DNA of 64,000 nucleotides from Amyelois transitella (taxonomy: Eukaryota > Arthropoda > Insecta > Lepidoptera > Pyralidae), in the NCBI RefSeq assembly GCF_032362555.1, contig NC_083512.1, positions 5,692,001 through 5,756,000 of the forward strand. Reading direction: 5' to 3'. Each line of letters opens with the position of its first letter. Position 1 is the first letter of the stretch. Position numbers and translations under genes: made by a program. Below, piece after piece: positions 50,301 to 63,931 of the stretch. A model generated the notes under the pieces. It did no database searches. It was not told the origin of the DNA and saw only the letters and a program-made list of their open reading frames with translations.

Positions 50301-53300
50301 GTCGTAAAAAACTTTTATGCTTATCAAAAGCAGCGTAGATATGTGTTCAAATAGGTTTTTTAGTATTGTTTCATGTTTATTTTCCGATGAAATCGATATT
50401 AAGCCTAAGCTGTAGTTGCGAGTAGTTTAACACCTTAGTTTTCATCTTTTAAGAAAATTGAGATATGATATGACTGCTCTGCTTTTAGTGGTTAATATGA
50501 ATAGGTATGTCAAAACTTACGTTGTTGGATAGTACATTTTCCTCTGACGTCGCATTTCAGATGCTACACTAATGTTAAGCATCTTTACACCTTTACAATC
50601 CACAAGAGCTTTTTCATACAAATCTTCGCTAATTTTTCGTTGTTGCCGGTACCGTTGAGCCGGCTTTTGGCCCACTCTGCAACAGGTGGGTTCGTCGCAG
50701 GCAGCGACTCCGTACGCCTCATACAAGGGGTCGATGTGAGCGTCTGTGATGATAGCTATTTTCAGAGGCCTTTGTTCAATTATTGGTATCTGAAAAATCA
50801 AATTGAGTACCTATGTAGTTTAATTGTAGTATAAAAGCGTTTACATAAATACAAACATGCCTATTATCACGTCTTTATCCCTTACGGGGTTGACAGTCCC
50901 GCAAGACTGAAACGACACATTCAAATCAATGGCGTAACAAGGAATTGAGATTCAAATGCTTACAGGTTGCTAGCCCATCGCCTAAGAGAAAAATCCCAAG
51001 TTTATTCGCCTATGCCTTAATCGCCTCTTACCATTGCCAATCGCAAATCCTCCCGCAGTCTTTCCTGCTAGTGTGTCCTTGTCAGTACTCCTAAAAGCTT
51101 TAGGGGTGTCAACGTGTTAAAAGTACCTACATACATAAAATAATTCGGAGCGCGCATTTTAATTTTAAAATATTAAATTTAAAGAAAATCCGATAATGTA
51201 GGTGAAAGAATTTTTTAAATCGGTTCAGTAGTTTTTGAGTTACGAACGTACAAAAATACAAATCTTTTCTCTTCATTATTTAGTGTGGATAAGCTGATAA
51301 GTTTGAAACTAATGTAACGCCCATAGAAATCTTATAAGAATCCTAGTCTGATTTCTATGGCCACGCCTTAATACTTTATCAAAGGAATGACAACAAAACT
51401 TGCAGATAAATAATCTGTTACACTGGAATAAGAATGTTAAATAAATACTTTCTATTACCAATAAGATTAGATTTAATATACCTTAATCGATTGATAACAA
51501 TAGAATACATAATTCTGTGGTTATAATAAAATTCCGTAATTATTAATTTTACAAACCAAAAACATTAACATAAAAAGCTAATTCTCAAAAGATTACTAAA
51601 AGCCATAATTTTATCAAATATCGATGCACGTTACACCTCGCGTAGCCATACCGTCGCCGAATGGCCTTCCCTAAATTGTTGAATTTTCAGATCTTTATTT
51701 ATTTATGTCGCTGTACACTTGAATATTTAAGCTCTTTTAATTTAGAATACTTACGGCTACGCTATCGGGAACTGGTGGCAGATCCACTTGCCACTCAAAC
51801 CGTGGGTCGTCGTGGGGGCAAGCGTCAGACATGGAGTCCTGTAGAAGTAACGCGCAAAACGTTCGTGGAGATGCCTCGGGGGTGGTGCGAATTATGTAGT
51901 TCATTATTGGCTGAAAGGGATAAAATGCGTTATAGCAAGAAATGCTTACATTCCATTAAGGAGTAACTATTCTATAGTGATAAGGCAACTATTCTATATC
52001 TGGGGTCTTGTCGCATAATTTAGTTACCTACTTCTAAATGTGGTATGGACATATAAATAAAAATTATATATTATTAAAAATTCCATGGGGACGGAGTATG
52101 TACTATATGGATCATTATCTAATACTAATGAATGACAGATTCTGTCTGCCTTCGACCTTAAATCACTATCTGTACAGCCGAAAGCCGTTTTTTACATGCG
52201 TCTCAGTATATTTTTAATAAACATAGCTAGATCTTCTTTTTAAATAAAAAGCGGCTTTATTGATACATCGGAAATTGCCAAACTGCCAACAACTACATCA
52301 TCAATGATCCTTGTTATTGAGTTGTACCAACAGTCAAAATATTTTTTTACATTATCACAATACCTTTTCTAATCAATATTTCGTCATAACTACCTACATA
52401 TTTAATTAATTGTATCGCATTGATATAAGCCCATATATTTAACATACCAGATTCAGCGCGATAGCTCCGCTACACACATTATGGGTTTGGATCCCCAGAG
52501 ATTCACAAAGGACGGTTATAGTTTCTGTTAATTCTGCATCAGACTGCCCTGCAGCCACACCTTCAAATAATGCACTGAAAATACTTCGGCATGCGATGCA
52601 TTCTAGATTTCGAAAATAGCCCTGAAAAAAACTGTTTCTTAAGTTTTCAGTACAGTACGAATGCTGATAATCATTCGCATTGGCGGCTGTTGTATTATAA
52701 TTACCTGACCAATATCTGTCAATTTCAATCTTGAAATTTGCACGCTGTTAGTGAATATGACCATAAAAGTTCGTCAACATTAATTTTGTATCGTCATGGT
52801 GAAGGAAAACATATATTTTTGCGGCCTTATATATAAAATTCTCGTGTCACAATGTTCGTTCCCGTACTCCTCCGAAACGCTTGACCGACCGACATATTGA
52901 GTAGGTATGAGAATCGGCCAACATCTATTTTTCATACCCCTTCGTGATAAGGGCTGTCCACCCGTAACATTTTATTTTAACTAGAAATTACTTAAAAATT
53001 ATTTATATGGCAAAACACCGTTTGCCGGGACAGCTAGTAACACTATAAATGGATATGCTTATTCCCTTAGTTGCCTTTTACGACCACCATGGGAAAGAGA
53101 TGGATGGTACTGTTGAAAAGGGCCGGGAACCACACGGCGTAACTACAAACCAAGCTTATATAATTTTGTAGGTATTTAATTAGTGACATACCTAATAACT
53201 TTTGATTAATTATTCTAGTACGAATGATTAAGATATAATCGCTTACATTTCGAGGTGTGGGGTAATCTGTTTGTTGTTTTCGTGAAACCGGTACATGATT

Positions 53301-54286
53301 AGGTCTGCGAAGAATTTCAAACAGCTCATGTAGGGCTGAAACCTCTTGGTCGTTCAAATCTTTCAAAACAAACTTCTTGAACAACGTTTCAGTTTCATCT
53401 GAAATGATAAAACCATAATCTTCTTGCCATTTAAGTTTCCAAACGATGCAGTTGAATAACAATAACGATTGTTATCTGAATAAAAAGGAGTCAAATATTT
53501 ATGTATCACTATGATATATATACTTAGTATTTTATTTATTTGTTACCTATTTGTAATCATGCAGCTTGTATGTATCCTTATTGTCGTGTATTTTTGAGGA
53601 CCTTTAAATGCCGAGTGTTTTATAGATTTGTATCTATTCTCGTACGTATGGCTGTAATTCTAACAATTAAATTTATATAATCTGAATCTCCTTTTAGCGA
53701 GTAGGAACCTTCTCACTCGTAGGGGTAACGTGAATAATTTGGATTCCAAAGTTTAAAATCTGATTGGTCATTGTTTACAACTATCTGTCGATGAAGTCGT
53801 TCAATAAGTTTAATGTTTTTGAAATTAACCATATAGACAAATCATCTTTCTACCACAGTATATGGTAAAGAAACTGTAATCAGCGTACCCGGATCCCGAA
53901 ACATAGCAGTGGAAGGTTCAAGGGTATAATACGTAATGGACCTCATAACTTACCAACAAACATTGAGATGAATGGAGTAATTTTGTTTTTAATATTTATT
54001 TAAATCAGACATTTCTATTTAGTTTCTGTGCTATACTTATCACTTTATATAAATATATTAATAAAAAAAGCCTTAGAATTAAATAGAGGTGGGATTTTGA
54101 AGGTACCATATGTAAGATTAGTAAATGAGGCCAGGAACGGACCATGATAGTTTTCGCGAACTTCGCTAGGGGCAAGTTGTATGCATACAAATTTCTTCTC
54201 ATCTTTTACTTACCCAGTGTCACAAGTTGCCTTGCTCTACTTGCACAGATTAACATAAAGACAATCACTAACCACTTCATCCTCAT
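47341..54286 (-). CDS. Acid sphingomyelinase (SMPD1-like) gene A
   Basis: Eleven exons: 54286-54214, 53398-53247, 52621-52448, 51910-51755, 50789-50521, 50231-50123, 49883-49708, 49086-48895, 48789-48619, 48193-48016 and 47679-47341; 662 aa. The enzyme hydrolyses sphingomyelin to ceramide and phosphocholine in lysosomes or outside the cell. A signal peptide (MRMKWLVIVFMLICAS) is followed by a saposin-B domain (about 76-165, with its cysteines) and a calcineurin-like metallophosphoesterase core. Zinc ligands visible: Asp201/His203 (DAHID), Asp321 (GDTIDH), Asn362 (GNHE), His469 (AHIPPG), His503/His505 (GHVH). A second in-frame Met at 54280 could also start it. The tandem paralogue is next upstream. 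Confidence 0.94.
48300..48590 (+). repeat. Probable retroelement relic in SMPD1-like A intron 9
   Basis: Begins with two short palindromes (48312-48326 and 48333-48354) in a G+C-richer segment and ends with 'aataaagttttatctatct', a tail typical of short retroposons. No coding frame. I cannot assign a family. Confidence 0.35.
50868..51045 (-). repeat. SINE-like repeat family A
   Basis: In intron 4 of SMPD1-like A. Diverged but collinear with the 22745 copy, lacking the final block. Confidence 0.75.
52790..53042 (+). repeat. Interspersed repeat, Helitron-like end
   Basis: In intron 2 of SMPD1-like A. It carries the common lepidopteran segment 'aaattctcgtgtcacaatg', 'cgaaacgcttgaccgac' and the terminus 'gtttgccgggacagctagt', ending in CTAGT as in non-autonomous Helitrons. 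No coding capacity. Class assignment is inference. Confidence 0.6.
53060..53150 (-). repeat. Head fragment of SINE-like repeat family A
   Basis: Contains the 'gttgccttttacgaccaccat' block, 'gggaaagagatgg' and the head 'gggccgggaaccacacggcg'. It sits just after the Helitron-like repeat, in SMPD1-like A intron 2. Confidence 0.65.
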
Positions 54287-55425
54287 TGCTTGTGGCTACA
54301 CCGACAAATGATAAAAGAACTAAGCCACATTCTTTTATATATGCCATGAAATTTTCAATTTATCTACTGAATTCTATCGTTATCGATGCGGGTTGTATCG
54401 GCGCTAGCGCATATTGAAACCGGCGCATTGCAAGTACATGCCTATCATGCCATCACGTAAGGTCTATCACTCCTTTAAATAAGGTTTAATCACCATCTTA
54501 TGTAATATCGGTCACACTCACATCACACCATTACATTTATAGTATCTATGACGTCACAAGAAGAAAAATGTACATTTTATAAAGTTTTGAAAATATTGTG
54601 CTTACCGGGTTAATAATTGGTGATTAACTTTTTTTAAATTTTGTTTTCGTTATTATTATTTTCATGCTGTGTGCATACTTACTTTTCGAATGACCTCATC
54701 AATCGCATAATTACCTATAGGAATACTCATGTCCTTCTTCGGAGGCATACTTATGCAGTTACTCCTTTTCACTTGCCACGATCCCTGAATAGGTACTTCT
54801 TTTGCTTGCTGATAAAAGAACCCAACTAGTGCCGTCACCGGGAATACAAGAGGTAATCGTCTATTTTTACACCAGTAAAATTATCTTTTTACAGTAGATA
54901 AATATATTTAGAAAGATTTTAGAAAAGCTAATGACTTGTTGGTGGGAAAATCTGATACACTATTTTAACTTGTACTGTGGATGAAATCGCAGGTAACAGC
55001 TAGTAGTCTTATAGTTTATCGCGATAGCATTGCGATTATTATAAAAAAAATCTTTTACCAAAGATATTAAAATTAGGGTAATATAATTTTGTGAAGTCAA
55101 CTTTTTTCTGGATCACGGTAACAAACAGTGAAGGAGGTGTGACGATATGACGTAGGCATTTATTTACTAATCACTCTTTGCTCATTTATTATAAGACATG
55201 CCAATCATTTCGATTACAACAGCACAGTGGCGCCCTAAATAAAAGATTAATTATCCTAGTAACTTCATTTATTCAGAACAATTACTTTAACAGTTTACAT
55301 GTCTTTTGAAAACTACGGACTAGACTTTTAAAACTATGACAAATAAATAATACAGCTTATATAATTACTAATTTTTGTTTTGAAGTTATCGAGCAAAATC
55401 TCCAATTACAACTTACATACCTTTT
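54287..55425. promoter_or_regulatory. Region between the two SMPD1-like genes
   Basis: Holds the gene A promoter and the gene B 3' end. On the minus strand a TATA box, TATATAAA, is at 54334-54341, about 50 bp before the gene A start. A GATAA motif at 54310-54314 is matched in gene B at 62631-62635. A CTAGT-type repeat end lies near 54960-55005. AATAAA on the minus strand at 55268-55273 may end gene B. Confidence 0.55.
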
Positions 55426-58400
55426 TTACTTCAATAGTAATTGAGCATTTACATTAGTTACTTCTTCACATTTTCGTCGGTCCCACAGTATTGTAATCAC
55501 AGTGTCGCACAAATAGTTGATTTTGCAGTCTTGATTGCAGAATGGCCAGCGAGTATCACTTATTTTAGAATAGAAAGCAGCATATAAATCTAAGAAGTGG
55601 CCGCCTGAAGACATAGCGTTTACTAAATTATCCATGGATGTTGGCGATAGGTCAGCCAAGTCGAAAGAGTTCTTGAAATCGTAAAGCAGGAACCAGTGTG
55701 GGCGTCTGTTAGGCGTCAGGTTAGCTTCCGTCACGTTGTAAGTGTAACACTGCATGCTCAAGGGTTCCTAGAAAAAATAGGTAGTTATTGGAATGGATAA
55801 ATACGTATTTAAAGATCAGCTCAAGACTTTTATTATATTCCCTTCTAACTGAGGGCGCGCCAACTCCACCACCACTTTTCTACAGTTTTTATTTTGTAGA
55901 AACGGCCACAGCCTGTGGCATGGTTAACATTACGATGTAGGTGGCAACTGTTGTCCTTCGCAAATTAAGATTAATTATTTATATTAGGTTCTTGTAAACA
56001 CTATTACTACCATATTGCTATTACTATTGCAATTACTAATAGAAACAATAAGATGAAGCGTATGTGGTTCCCGCAATATCGACACCACTACCTACTGCTA
56101 ATTTAGACTGTTTAAAGTTTACTTCTTTCTGCTTTCACGAACGCTTAAAGGCAATGTCTTAATATTGTCTCTCTTTACAACAATCCAGTTAACCGCAAAG
56201 CTAGAAAGAGTATGAAGATAAGACACATTGCCTTTCAACCATCTCATAAATAAGTCCTATGAATAGTAAGTCCTCTGCTGTCCAACCAATTATTTGACGA
56301 GCCAATCAAAAAATTTAATCGACAATATAAGTAGGTACTCACATAAGTAGAGCTATCAAAAACCATGATTTTATAATTGAGATTGTAATTAGAATAGGCT
56401 GTGGCGGCGCCTCCACCCCACGCCACGTGAATCGGGGAACCATCGGAAGAGCTGTAGAACAACTTGAACTGATCCGAGTGCTCATGGCCGTTGAATTCAG
56501 CTGCTATTGTCGATGAGAACCTAAAAAATAAAACATACACACATATAATCAGTAAGACACGTATCAGGTATATGTACATATATACACGACTACATAAGTA
56601 AGATATAATCACAAATTTACTTTATTGTCACCAAAGTAAACCCTGTTATAGGGAAACCAAACCTAGCTAAATTTAGTCGTCTCACGACAGCCGCGGGACA
56701 GAGATAGAGTGATCCTACTCTAGTGCCCAGACACACAGCGCACACTACAAATTTATGCAAAGAGAATTTTTTACCGGTTGATGATCCTGTTGTATTCCCT
56801 AGTCCACGTATGCGTCAGGTCGTGTGTTCCTGGAGGAATATGTGCTAAGATGTGGACCTTCTCTCCGGCGAGTTCCGATTCGTGAAGCTCTTCAATCAGC
56901 CATTCTAAGTGCCTCTTAGCATCCAGAGGATTGTATACTAGCCACCTGGAAAGAAAAACTAGTTTATTAGTAAAAACTCACAATCTCGCATACATTTAAT
57001 GAAGGGACGTGCTCACAAAAGTTTTATTACTAATCCTTTATTTTATTACATTGTTTTTTTTTTTGTGGTAGACCAATTTAACTTACATACATACATATGG
57101 TCACGGCTATATCCCTTGCGGGGTAGACAGAGCCAACAGTCTTGAAAAGACTGAATGGCCACGTTCAGCTATTTGGCTTAATAGAATTGATATTTAAATA
57201 GTGACAGGTTGCTAGCCCATTGCCTAAAAAAGAATCCCAATTTTGTAAGCCTATCCCTTAGTTGCTTTTTACGACATCCATGAGAAATGGAGTGGTAGTT
57301 TTTTTGAATTTGAAAGTCTTGAACTTATAGGCCACGTTCGGCATACTCACACGGAGTATGCGAAAAATTAAAATAAGTAGATGCATTGTAAGTCCAGACC
57401 GTTATAACTCCAGTCAAAAAAGAATTTTATACTTTCAAAGGAGAATTATCTAATTACCAGTTATATCTGTAAGCAACATTATTGTTGATAACAATAACTT
57501 TGAGCCCAGGTCTTGGTCGCAAATAGAACTCTCCGCATTTCAGCAATGTCGCCCTGGCTTCGGCAGTCAGATACTGGTCCCATTTGTTTGCCAAAGCCTC
57601 GTACAGCCAAGTTGTGTTGAATTCACCAACGACGTAACTCGGCGCGAACCTGAAACGAAAGTAACAAGAATAAAATAAAAAAAAAATCGGTCGTCTAACA
57701 TATAAAAGACATTGGGTCGGTTAAAAAAGGTTAACAATTTACCTACCTTACATAGGTAGATTTTGTTTTATTTCCTCTCACCACGTTAGAACTTTTTACC
57801 AGTTTATTCTTATAATAAACTAGCTATCTAACTTTGGTGTCAATCGAAAAAAGCATGCTGCTAAAAATATTGGGATTCGCAAAGGCATTTGACTCAATGC
57901 GCAAAGGATTTGCGGCCTGGCTAGGAAAATGATACATAACAACTGCTCTATATACTAGAACTGCCCTCTGTCCTGTGGTTACTGGGACATTATAGAACAG
58001 AACCACTTCGTCTCTTTTCTGTGGATACCGTAAAAGGCGACTAACGGAAAAGGAATCTCATCTAGTGCAAATTTACCATGATCCAATACTGTTAGGTTCC
58101 AGAGCTTGCAGTTGCAAAAATAATATGGGAGTCGCTTCATTTTTTCGGATTGTTACAACAATCCGACATACCTACCTATCCAATCTAGGATCATGAACAA
58201 AGGCGCATCCAGTCTCCTGTGGAGAGCGGTTAAGATGTAGCAGGAGGACAAAGAAGAATAACTGTTTTAGATTAATTCCGAATTCTCTTGGGAATTTGTT
58301 TGAAAATATTGTTCTTAGCTTGACGGGGAATAATCATACTCACTGATTAGTAGGTTGAGATTCATGATTGCCTATAGTTGGGATTACGGGTACATTTTCA

Positions 58401-61400
58401 CCAAAAGAAGATCTCATCTTTTCTATCAAATGGCGATTCATATCATCAATCAATTCATACGATGTTTCCCAAACTCCATGGTCTATTGTATCCCCGACGT
58501 AATAAACAAGATCAATATCCTGAAAATAAAATATATATTCCAAAATTATGAGGCAGTGAAAAGACTCCCATAATTTTTGTATGGATAACCGTTATGGTTT
58601 ACTTTAATAAGTTTTTCTTTAAACGTTTGTGATAATTTCTTTTAAAATGAAATATTCCAGCAAAAATTTCTTGCAAATTGAGCAATATCACCTTCTACGA
58701 AAACCTGAAAATTGAAGTACTAAAACTAAGCGTGAGTTGACCATTTAACAGGTTAGGTAGGTAGGTTATAGGTACTTCTGACCCGTGGAAAATGTTAAAC
58801 ACCTAGGTGTTCCGCCGTCAATATTTTGCACCCCTGGTTCACTCAGCTCTACAATGAGGAATGACTGTAAAGTCAAAGTATTACCTGATGTGTTTCGGCA
58901 ATTCTGTCGATTACATCATCAAACGCCCATATCGGTGTGTCACAGCTCCTATAGTCTCCCCAATAACCTGCAGGATCGGCATTTTGTCTGGCCCTGATTA
59001 AATTTATAAATATGAGTAAAGATTATTAGATTTCCTTAAAAAGTACTTCCTTTAGTTAAGTCTCGATGAAAAAGTATCCGAAACAAATACATCTGTTCAT
59101 TCGAAAATGGATCTTATCATATAACAATAAGGCATATGATTAAATATAAAACTGCTCATTCACAATGTGTGCACTTCAGATTTATTGCGTTATTGCTATA
59201 CATCAAGATCCTTTTTTTATGGTATAAAAATTATAAAAGTGAGAAAGTCTTTCTTGTTTAAAATTTGCTCTCATCTGTGAATCTAGTAAAAAGTTGATCA
59301 AAGGTGCCAGCTTTAGAATATATAGTTTATATTTGCTAAGGTACCAGCATACCTATATTTATAAGTCTTTATCAATGTAAAGACGAAACATGTACCTATT
59401 ACTTATTTGGTAATTTATCTATTAAAACTTACAATATAGGAGAGGATTCGCTCATTTGACGTCGAATGTCGCATGCAACGCTAAGATTAACCATCTTCTC
59501 ATCATTTCTTTCCACAATAGCTCTATCGTACAAATCTTCGTCGACGTTAGCTTGTATTCTTATGTTTCTAGCTGGATTTTGTCCTTTTCTGCAACAGGTG
59601 GGTTCGTCACAGTTGCCGACTCCGTACGCCTCGTACAAAGGATCGATGTGAGCGTCAGTGATTACCGCTACCTTCAACGGCGGTTGATCCATTACTGGCG
59701 GCTGGAAAATATATTTCAAAACGGTTATCTTATTATATTATATTATGTAACATCCCTTAAATGCAGCAAAAAAGGAATATAGATAATATAAGAACTTAAA
59801 ATCTATATTCGCAGATGCAAAAATTTTCGGAATCTGTAATTTTTCTGCTTAACCCAAAGGCTGACTGTTAGACCTTTAGCATTAAGTCCGCCCATTGTAT
59901 CAATATTGTACAATACATTTTTAATATTTTGCACCAATGACTATTTTCGAAGTTATGTACATTGGTTTAGTATTAGTGTGAGGAAACCTGCACATTCAGG
60001 CAACTGGATGTGTAACCATGAATCCAATACGGGTTTATCGGCAAAGGTTTCGGAGGTCGATGGGAGTCGCTTTGTGTAAAAATCTAACTCACCCAATCTA
60101 GAATCCATGTTCAAGGCATACCCAGGCTCCTCAAGAATGCACGAGTAAGAAGAGATATATCAGAGCGTGTATGGAGGTGGTTGACATGTTTTTCACACCA
60201 CAAGACACTACTGTGAAGGTCTCTCTTGTATCCATGAAAACAATTCTTTTTGTCAACGATTTTGGAAGATCCTTTTGAATTCCCTTTGGTCTCCGTTTTC
60301 TATCTCACCAATTACTTTTTTGTTTACAATTTTATAACAGATGAAATCATTATGGTGAAACTTACCAAGTTAACTTCAGACAACGCCGGGAGTTTCACTT
60401 GCCATTCGAACCGTGTGTCGTCGTGAGGACAATCATTGGATTGAGAATTTTGCAGGATAAGGGAGCAAAACGTGCGGGGCGTAGCCTCTGGTGTGTTTCG
60501 AATAATGTACGTGAGTATGGGCTGAAATGTAAACAATATTGGACTTAACATTTTGTTTTATTCGGAGAGAAAAAGAGGTTATATTAACATAAAAGACAAG
60601 AGCAACAGTGCAAATAAATAATTGCCTACAGATTTGAAGTTAGACAAACATAAAAAAGAAATAGAACTTTCACACATGATAATCATGGTCAAACTTGACC
60701 TCAGGCTCCTCTCCAGAGAGGCGACGTTACAACCGAGATTCCTAAAAAGAGACTGCATGCTAGGGGTTGCGTAGAAGTAAATACAATTTTGTACTAAACT
60801 TGTATAACAGAAACTTGTTAATTTTAACATTCATACCAAGTTCAGTGCAACAGCTCCTTTACAAACATTCTCAGATTGTATTCCTAAAGAAACGCAGAGG
60901 GTCGTTATTGAATCCATCAGCTCTTCGTCCGACTGCCCGGCAGACACGCCCTGAAATAGGGCACTGACTCCACTCGTACAAACTAAGCATTCGAGATTCC
61001 GGGAGTAAGCCTGAAAGATAATATTTATTTATTTATGTTATATGTATATTAAGGCAAGTATTTCCACAATATGATACACTACCTACTCGTACTAAGTCGG
61101 ATGTTTGTAGGTATATTTTTTCCGTCTGTCCCATTATAGCCCCATTTACTCCCCGTAAGTTGTTCCATGGTGGGACAAGTAGCGACGATTTTGTCCCAAT
61201 AGTCTCATGGCATAAGTGACACTAACGAAATCGTCTCAATTGTCCCAGGGTGGGACAACTGAATGGGAGTAATGAGGATAGACGGTCATTTTTTTCTTGG
61301 TAGAATACCTATGGTGAACTAACTGTTAACGGCGAGCTTGCATGAAGAGAGTTATGAATGTGGATGAAGCGAAGGAAGTATGCAGAGATTGTGGCAAGTG

Positions 61401-62602
61401 AAAAGATGTAGTCTCTGCCTACCCCTCCGGGAAAGAGGCGTGATTTTATGTATGTGTGTACATATGTAGAATATGGTGAGGTGTCACTTCTTTACTGAGC
61501 TACATTTGATCAGAATTAAAGAAACCTATTGTTTTCAAACCTTCAAGTTTTCTTCAAAGAATCAATAAATTAATTAGCACTTACGTTTCGAGGTATTGTA
61601 TAATCTGTACGTTCTTCTTTGGGTGAAACATAATTAGGTCTGCGAAAAATTTCAAAGAGTTCCTCAAGAGTGGAGGCCTCTTCATCGCTCAACTCCTTCA
61701 AAACAAACTTCTTGAACAATGTTTCAGTTTCATCTAGAGGTAATAAAGACTGGGTTAGTTGTAGTTTTTTATATTTTTAGAATAAGTACTTCATAGCAAT
61801 GGTCACTATTCAATGCAAAATGAAATTATTCATGTTCCTTATAAATGCTCATTTTATTAACGAAACATGAAAAAATTATTATCAGATTTTTCACATCAAG
61901 TACGTAATTAATGTTTCTATTATCAGTTCTAGTTTCCGTATCCGGGATAAGATCAGAGATAGTCTTCACTGATAATGTCTGCTGATATGACATCCCGTCT
62001 TTTTAACCAACTTCAAAAAAGGAGATTCTAAAATCGTGTAAGTTTTCCTTTTTTATGGATGTTACGGCATATTTCCGGTATTTATAAGTTAAGGTCTGGT
62101 CTTATGTGGAAAATATTCCAAGGAGCAAAAGCTTTTTTTTTTCAAAAGCTCTGCAGTGAAGTGTACATGGCAAAGACGTCTTCTCACAAAATGGAATGAC
62201 CATTACATACGCATTTATTCTATCTCAGTTACTAAGTAGTAAAACCCAGTACAATCAGCTAACTTAAAAAGAGCTAATAGAAAGAAATAGAGCAGATGTT
62301 AAGCGCTAATCACGTAAATGTACTCACTCACACTAAAAAGGTTAAAAGTAACAAAAGTGTTTGTAGATAGTTGAGTTTGAGGTTTGTACAATGATGAGGG
62401 ACTGACAACCCATTAAAGTCAGAGATTTGATTAGATATAAGTACTCTTTTGTTTTTTATACGCGCATTTGGATTACATTTCTTTGTTCTGTTATACAAGT
62501 TCTTTGTAAATGGAAAAATAAAAATAAAAAAAACTTACCTTGAGATACAAGTCTTGCCTTACTGGCACATATTAATATTAACACAACAACTAACACCTTC
62601 AT
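55426..62602 (-). CDS. Acid sphingomyelinase (SMPD1-like) gene B
   Basis: Eleven exons: 62602-62539, 61733-61585, 61010-60837, 60521-60366, 59701-59433, 58993-58885, 58519-58344, 57649-57458, 56945-56775, 56520-56343 and 55767-55426; 659 aa. Exons 3 to 10 have exactly the same lengths as in gene A, and all intron phases agree, so this is a tandem duplicate. It has a signal peptide (MKVLVVVLILICAS), a saposin-B domain and the metallophosphoesterase core. Zinc ligands are kept: Asp197/His199, Asp317, Asn358, His465, His499/His501. The core exons are most alike; the first two exons and the C-terminal tail have diverged. Both copies look functional, so subfunction by tissue or compartment is plausible but not shown. 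Confidence 0.94.
56147..56235. repeat. Imperfect inverted repeat in SMPD1-like B intron 10
   Basis: Segment aaaggcaatgtctta (56147-56161) pairs with taagacacattgccttt (56219-56235), with two extra bases, around a loop of about 57 nt. It could be a MITE end pair or a structured intron segment. Confidence 0.6.
57088..57303 (-). repeat. SINE-like repeat family A
   Basis: In intron 8 of SMPD1-like B. Near full length, with the tail on the left (acatacatacatatggtcac) and the 'gacatccatgagaaatggagtgg' block on the right. Confidence 0.85.
61137..61280. repeat. Repeat with inverted 'TGTCCCA / TGGGACA' blocks
   Basis: In intron 2 of SMPD1-like B. Contains ttgttccatggtgggacaa, ttttgtcccaatagtctcat and ttgtcccagggtgggacaa, each near-palindromic. 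Parts resemble 29215-29330. It may be a MITE-type element; the boundaries are uncertain. Confidence 0.45.
61332..61467 (+). repeat. 3' tail of a LINE-type retroelement
   Basis: Second copy of the tail at 42421-42588, in the same orientation and with the same 'ctacccctccgggaaagaggcgtg' end and ATGT-rich tail. Confidence 0.65.
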
Positions 62603-63645
62603 CCTACCAGCTCTCGATTCGTCAACTAATGATAAGGCCGACCTTAAGCTAAGAAGTATTCTAGCGTTCTTTTTTATCTATAAATGTACAGTCAGCATAC
62701 CCAGTAGTCTTAATCCATGTAATAAGATAACGTAATTATTATACTGAACTACTACTATAGGTAGTTTTTACTAATATCAAAAAAACGAAAATTTGTTTGT
62801 TTATAATGGGTGAAATGTCAAACTTTCCATGAGTAAAGCGTTTAACAGAGCGTTGCCTTTTTGCCTGCAGAAGATGTGTAAAGAAGATGGTCTTTTAGAA
62901 CAATAACGATTAGGTACATATAAATTGTTCTGAATGTTTATTCCCTTTCATAATCTCGATTTAGGTTTATACACACATACATATTTATAGCTTTGAATAA
63001 CAATGCAAACTGTACCTTTCCTTATATATGCGGGCAATATCAATACTATCTAAAAATAATTATAATTAATTTAAATTACTTGAGATAACAACGTAAGGGT
63101 TTAAAGGATAATCACACATCTAAATCCAAATTCTTACGGATAATTTCGAGTTTTAACAATAGGTGCAAGAAATTATCGATGTTGAATTTAGTGTTATTAC
63201 CATTATGGGCATACCCGCAGATATTGTAACAGACAGTAAAATTTTATTTCCTTATTTTTTTTTAACCTCATACTAATCTGTTGTCATGTCATTATCAATG
63301 TGCATAATAATCCTCAGATAAAACTTATCTAGACATGAATAGACAAGTATATTGATATAAATAATTTGGTACATTCACTCACACAAGAGATATACTAGAA
63401 AGATACTTTCACAATTATCTTGGCTCGTAAGATAGAAAACACTTGGAGTACTCTTAGATTTAAACTTTAAGATCAGAAAAATCATTCCGATCACGAAATA
63501 AAATGTGGATGTTCGTTTTCTACATAAGTAAACTACACTTCTCATAGTAGAAGTCATACAACAAAACCTTATTACATACAATTTATTACATTACTAAAAC
63601 AAAATTTTAGAAAACCTTACAACGGCCAGAGGGAGACTTTATTCT
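62603..63645. other. Upstream region of SMPD1-like gene B
   Basis: Contains the gene B promoter. A TATA-like run (tatagataaaaaa on the minus strand) is near 62672-62686 and GATAA (plus strand) is at 62631-62635. From about 62760 rightwards I see only AT-rich DNA without a gene, up to the terminal-exon-like segment. Confidence 0.45.
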
Positions 63646-63771
63646 CTAGTAAACTTCGCTCACGTCAATCCTATGATGGAATTGATCATGTCCCATTGGC
63701 CAAAATCCTGGGACAACAAGAAAATAGCGGCTAGTTCCCACATCCTCGACATGCAAATCATCCGCCATGTC
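63646..63771 (-). pseudogene. Terminal-exon-like segment related to the gene at the right edge
   Basis: Minus-strand frame of 42 codons preceded by a good acceptor (ttatcctgacag) and ending in TAG, with AATAAA directly after. It reads DMADDLHVEDVGTS at the start and DVSEVY at the end. The gene end at 63932-64000 reads EMLDDLHIEDVEMSEV, so the two share start and finish. A 20-odd residue insert separates the parts here. It could be an alternative last exon or the remnant of a duplicated gene. Confidence 0.45.
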
Positions 63772-63931
63772 CTGTCAGGATAATATGAGGCAGGACAGGT
63801 AAATTTTCTTTATAAAAATAAAACAACACGAAACTACACTAAACATTCTAGTTACTACCTAAAAATCAATAAAACGATAAAAGTAAACGAAAAATACACT
63901 TTAATCCATTAATGAAGAACAAAAATTTACT

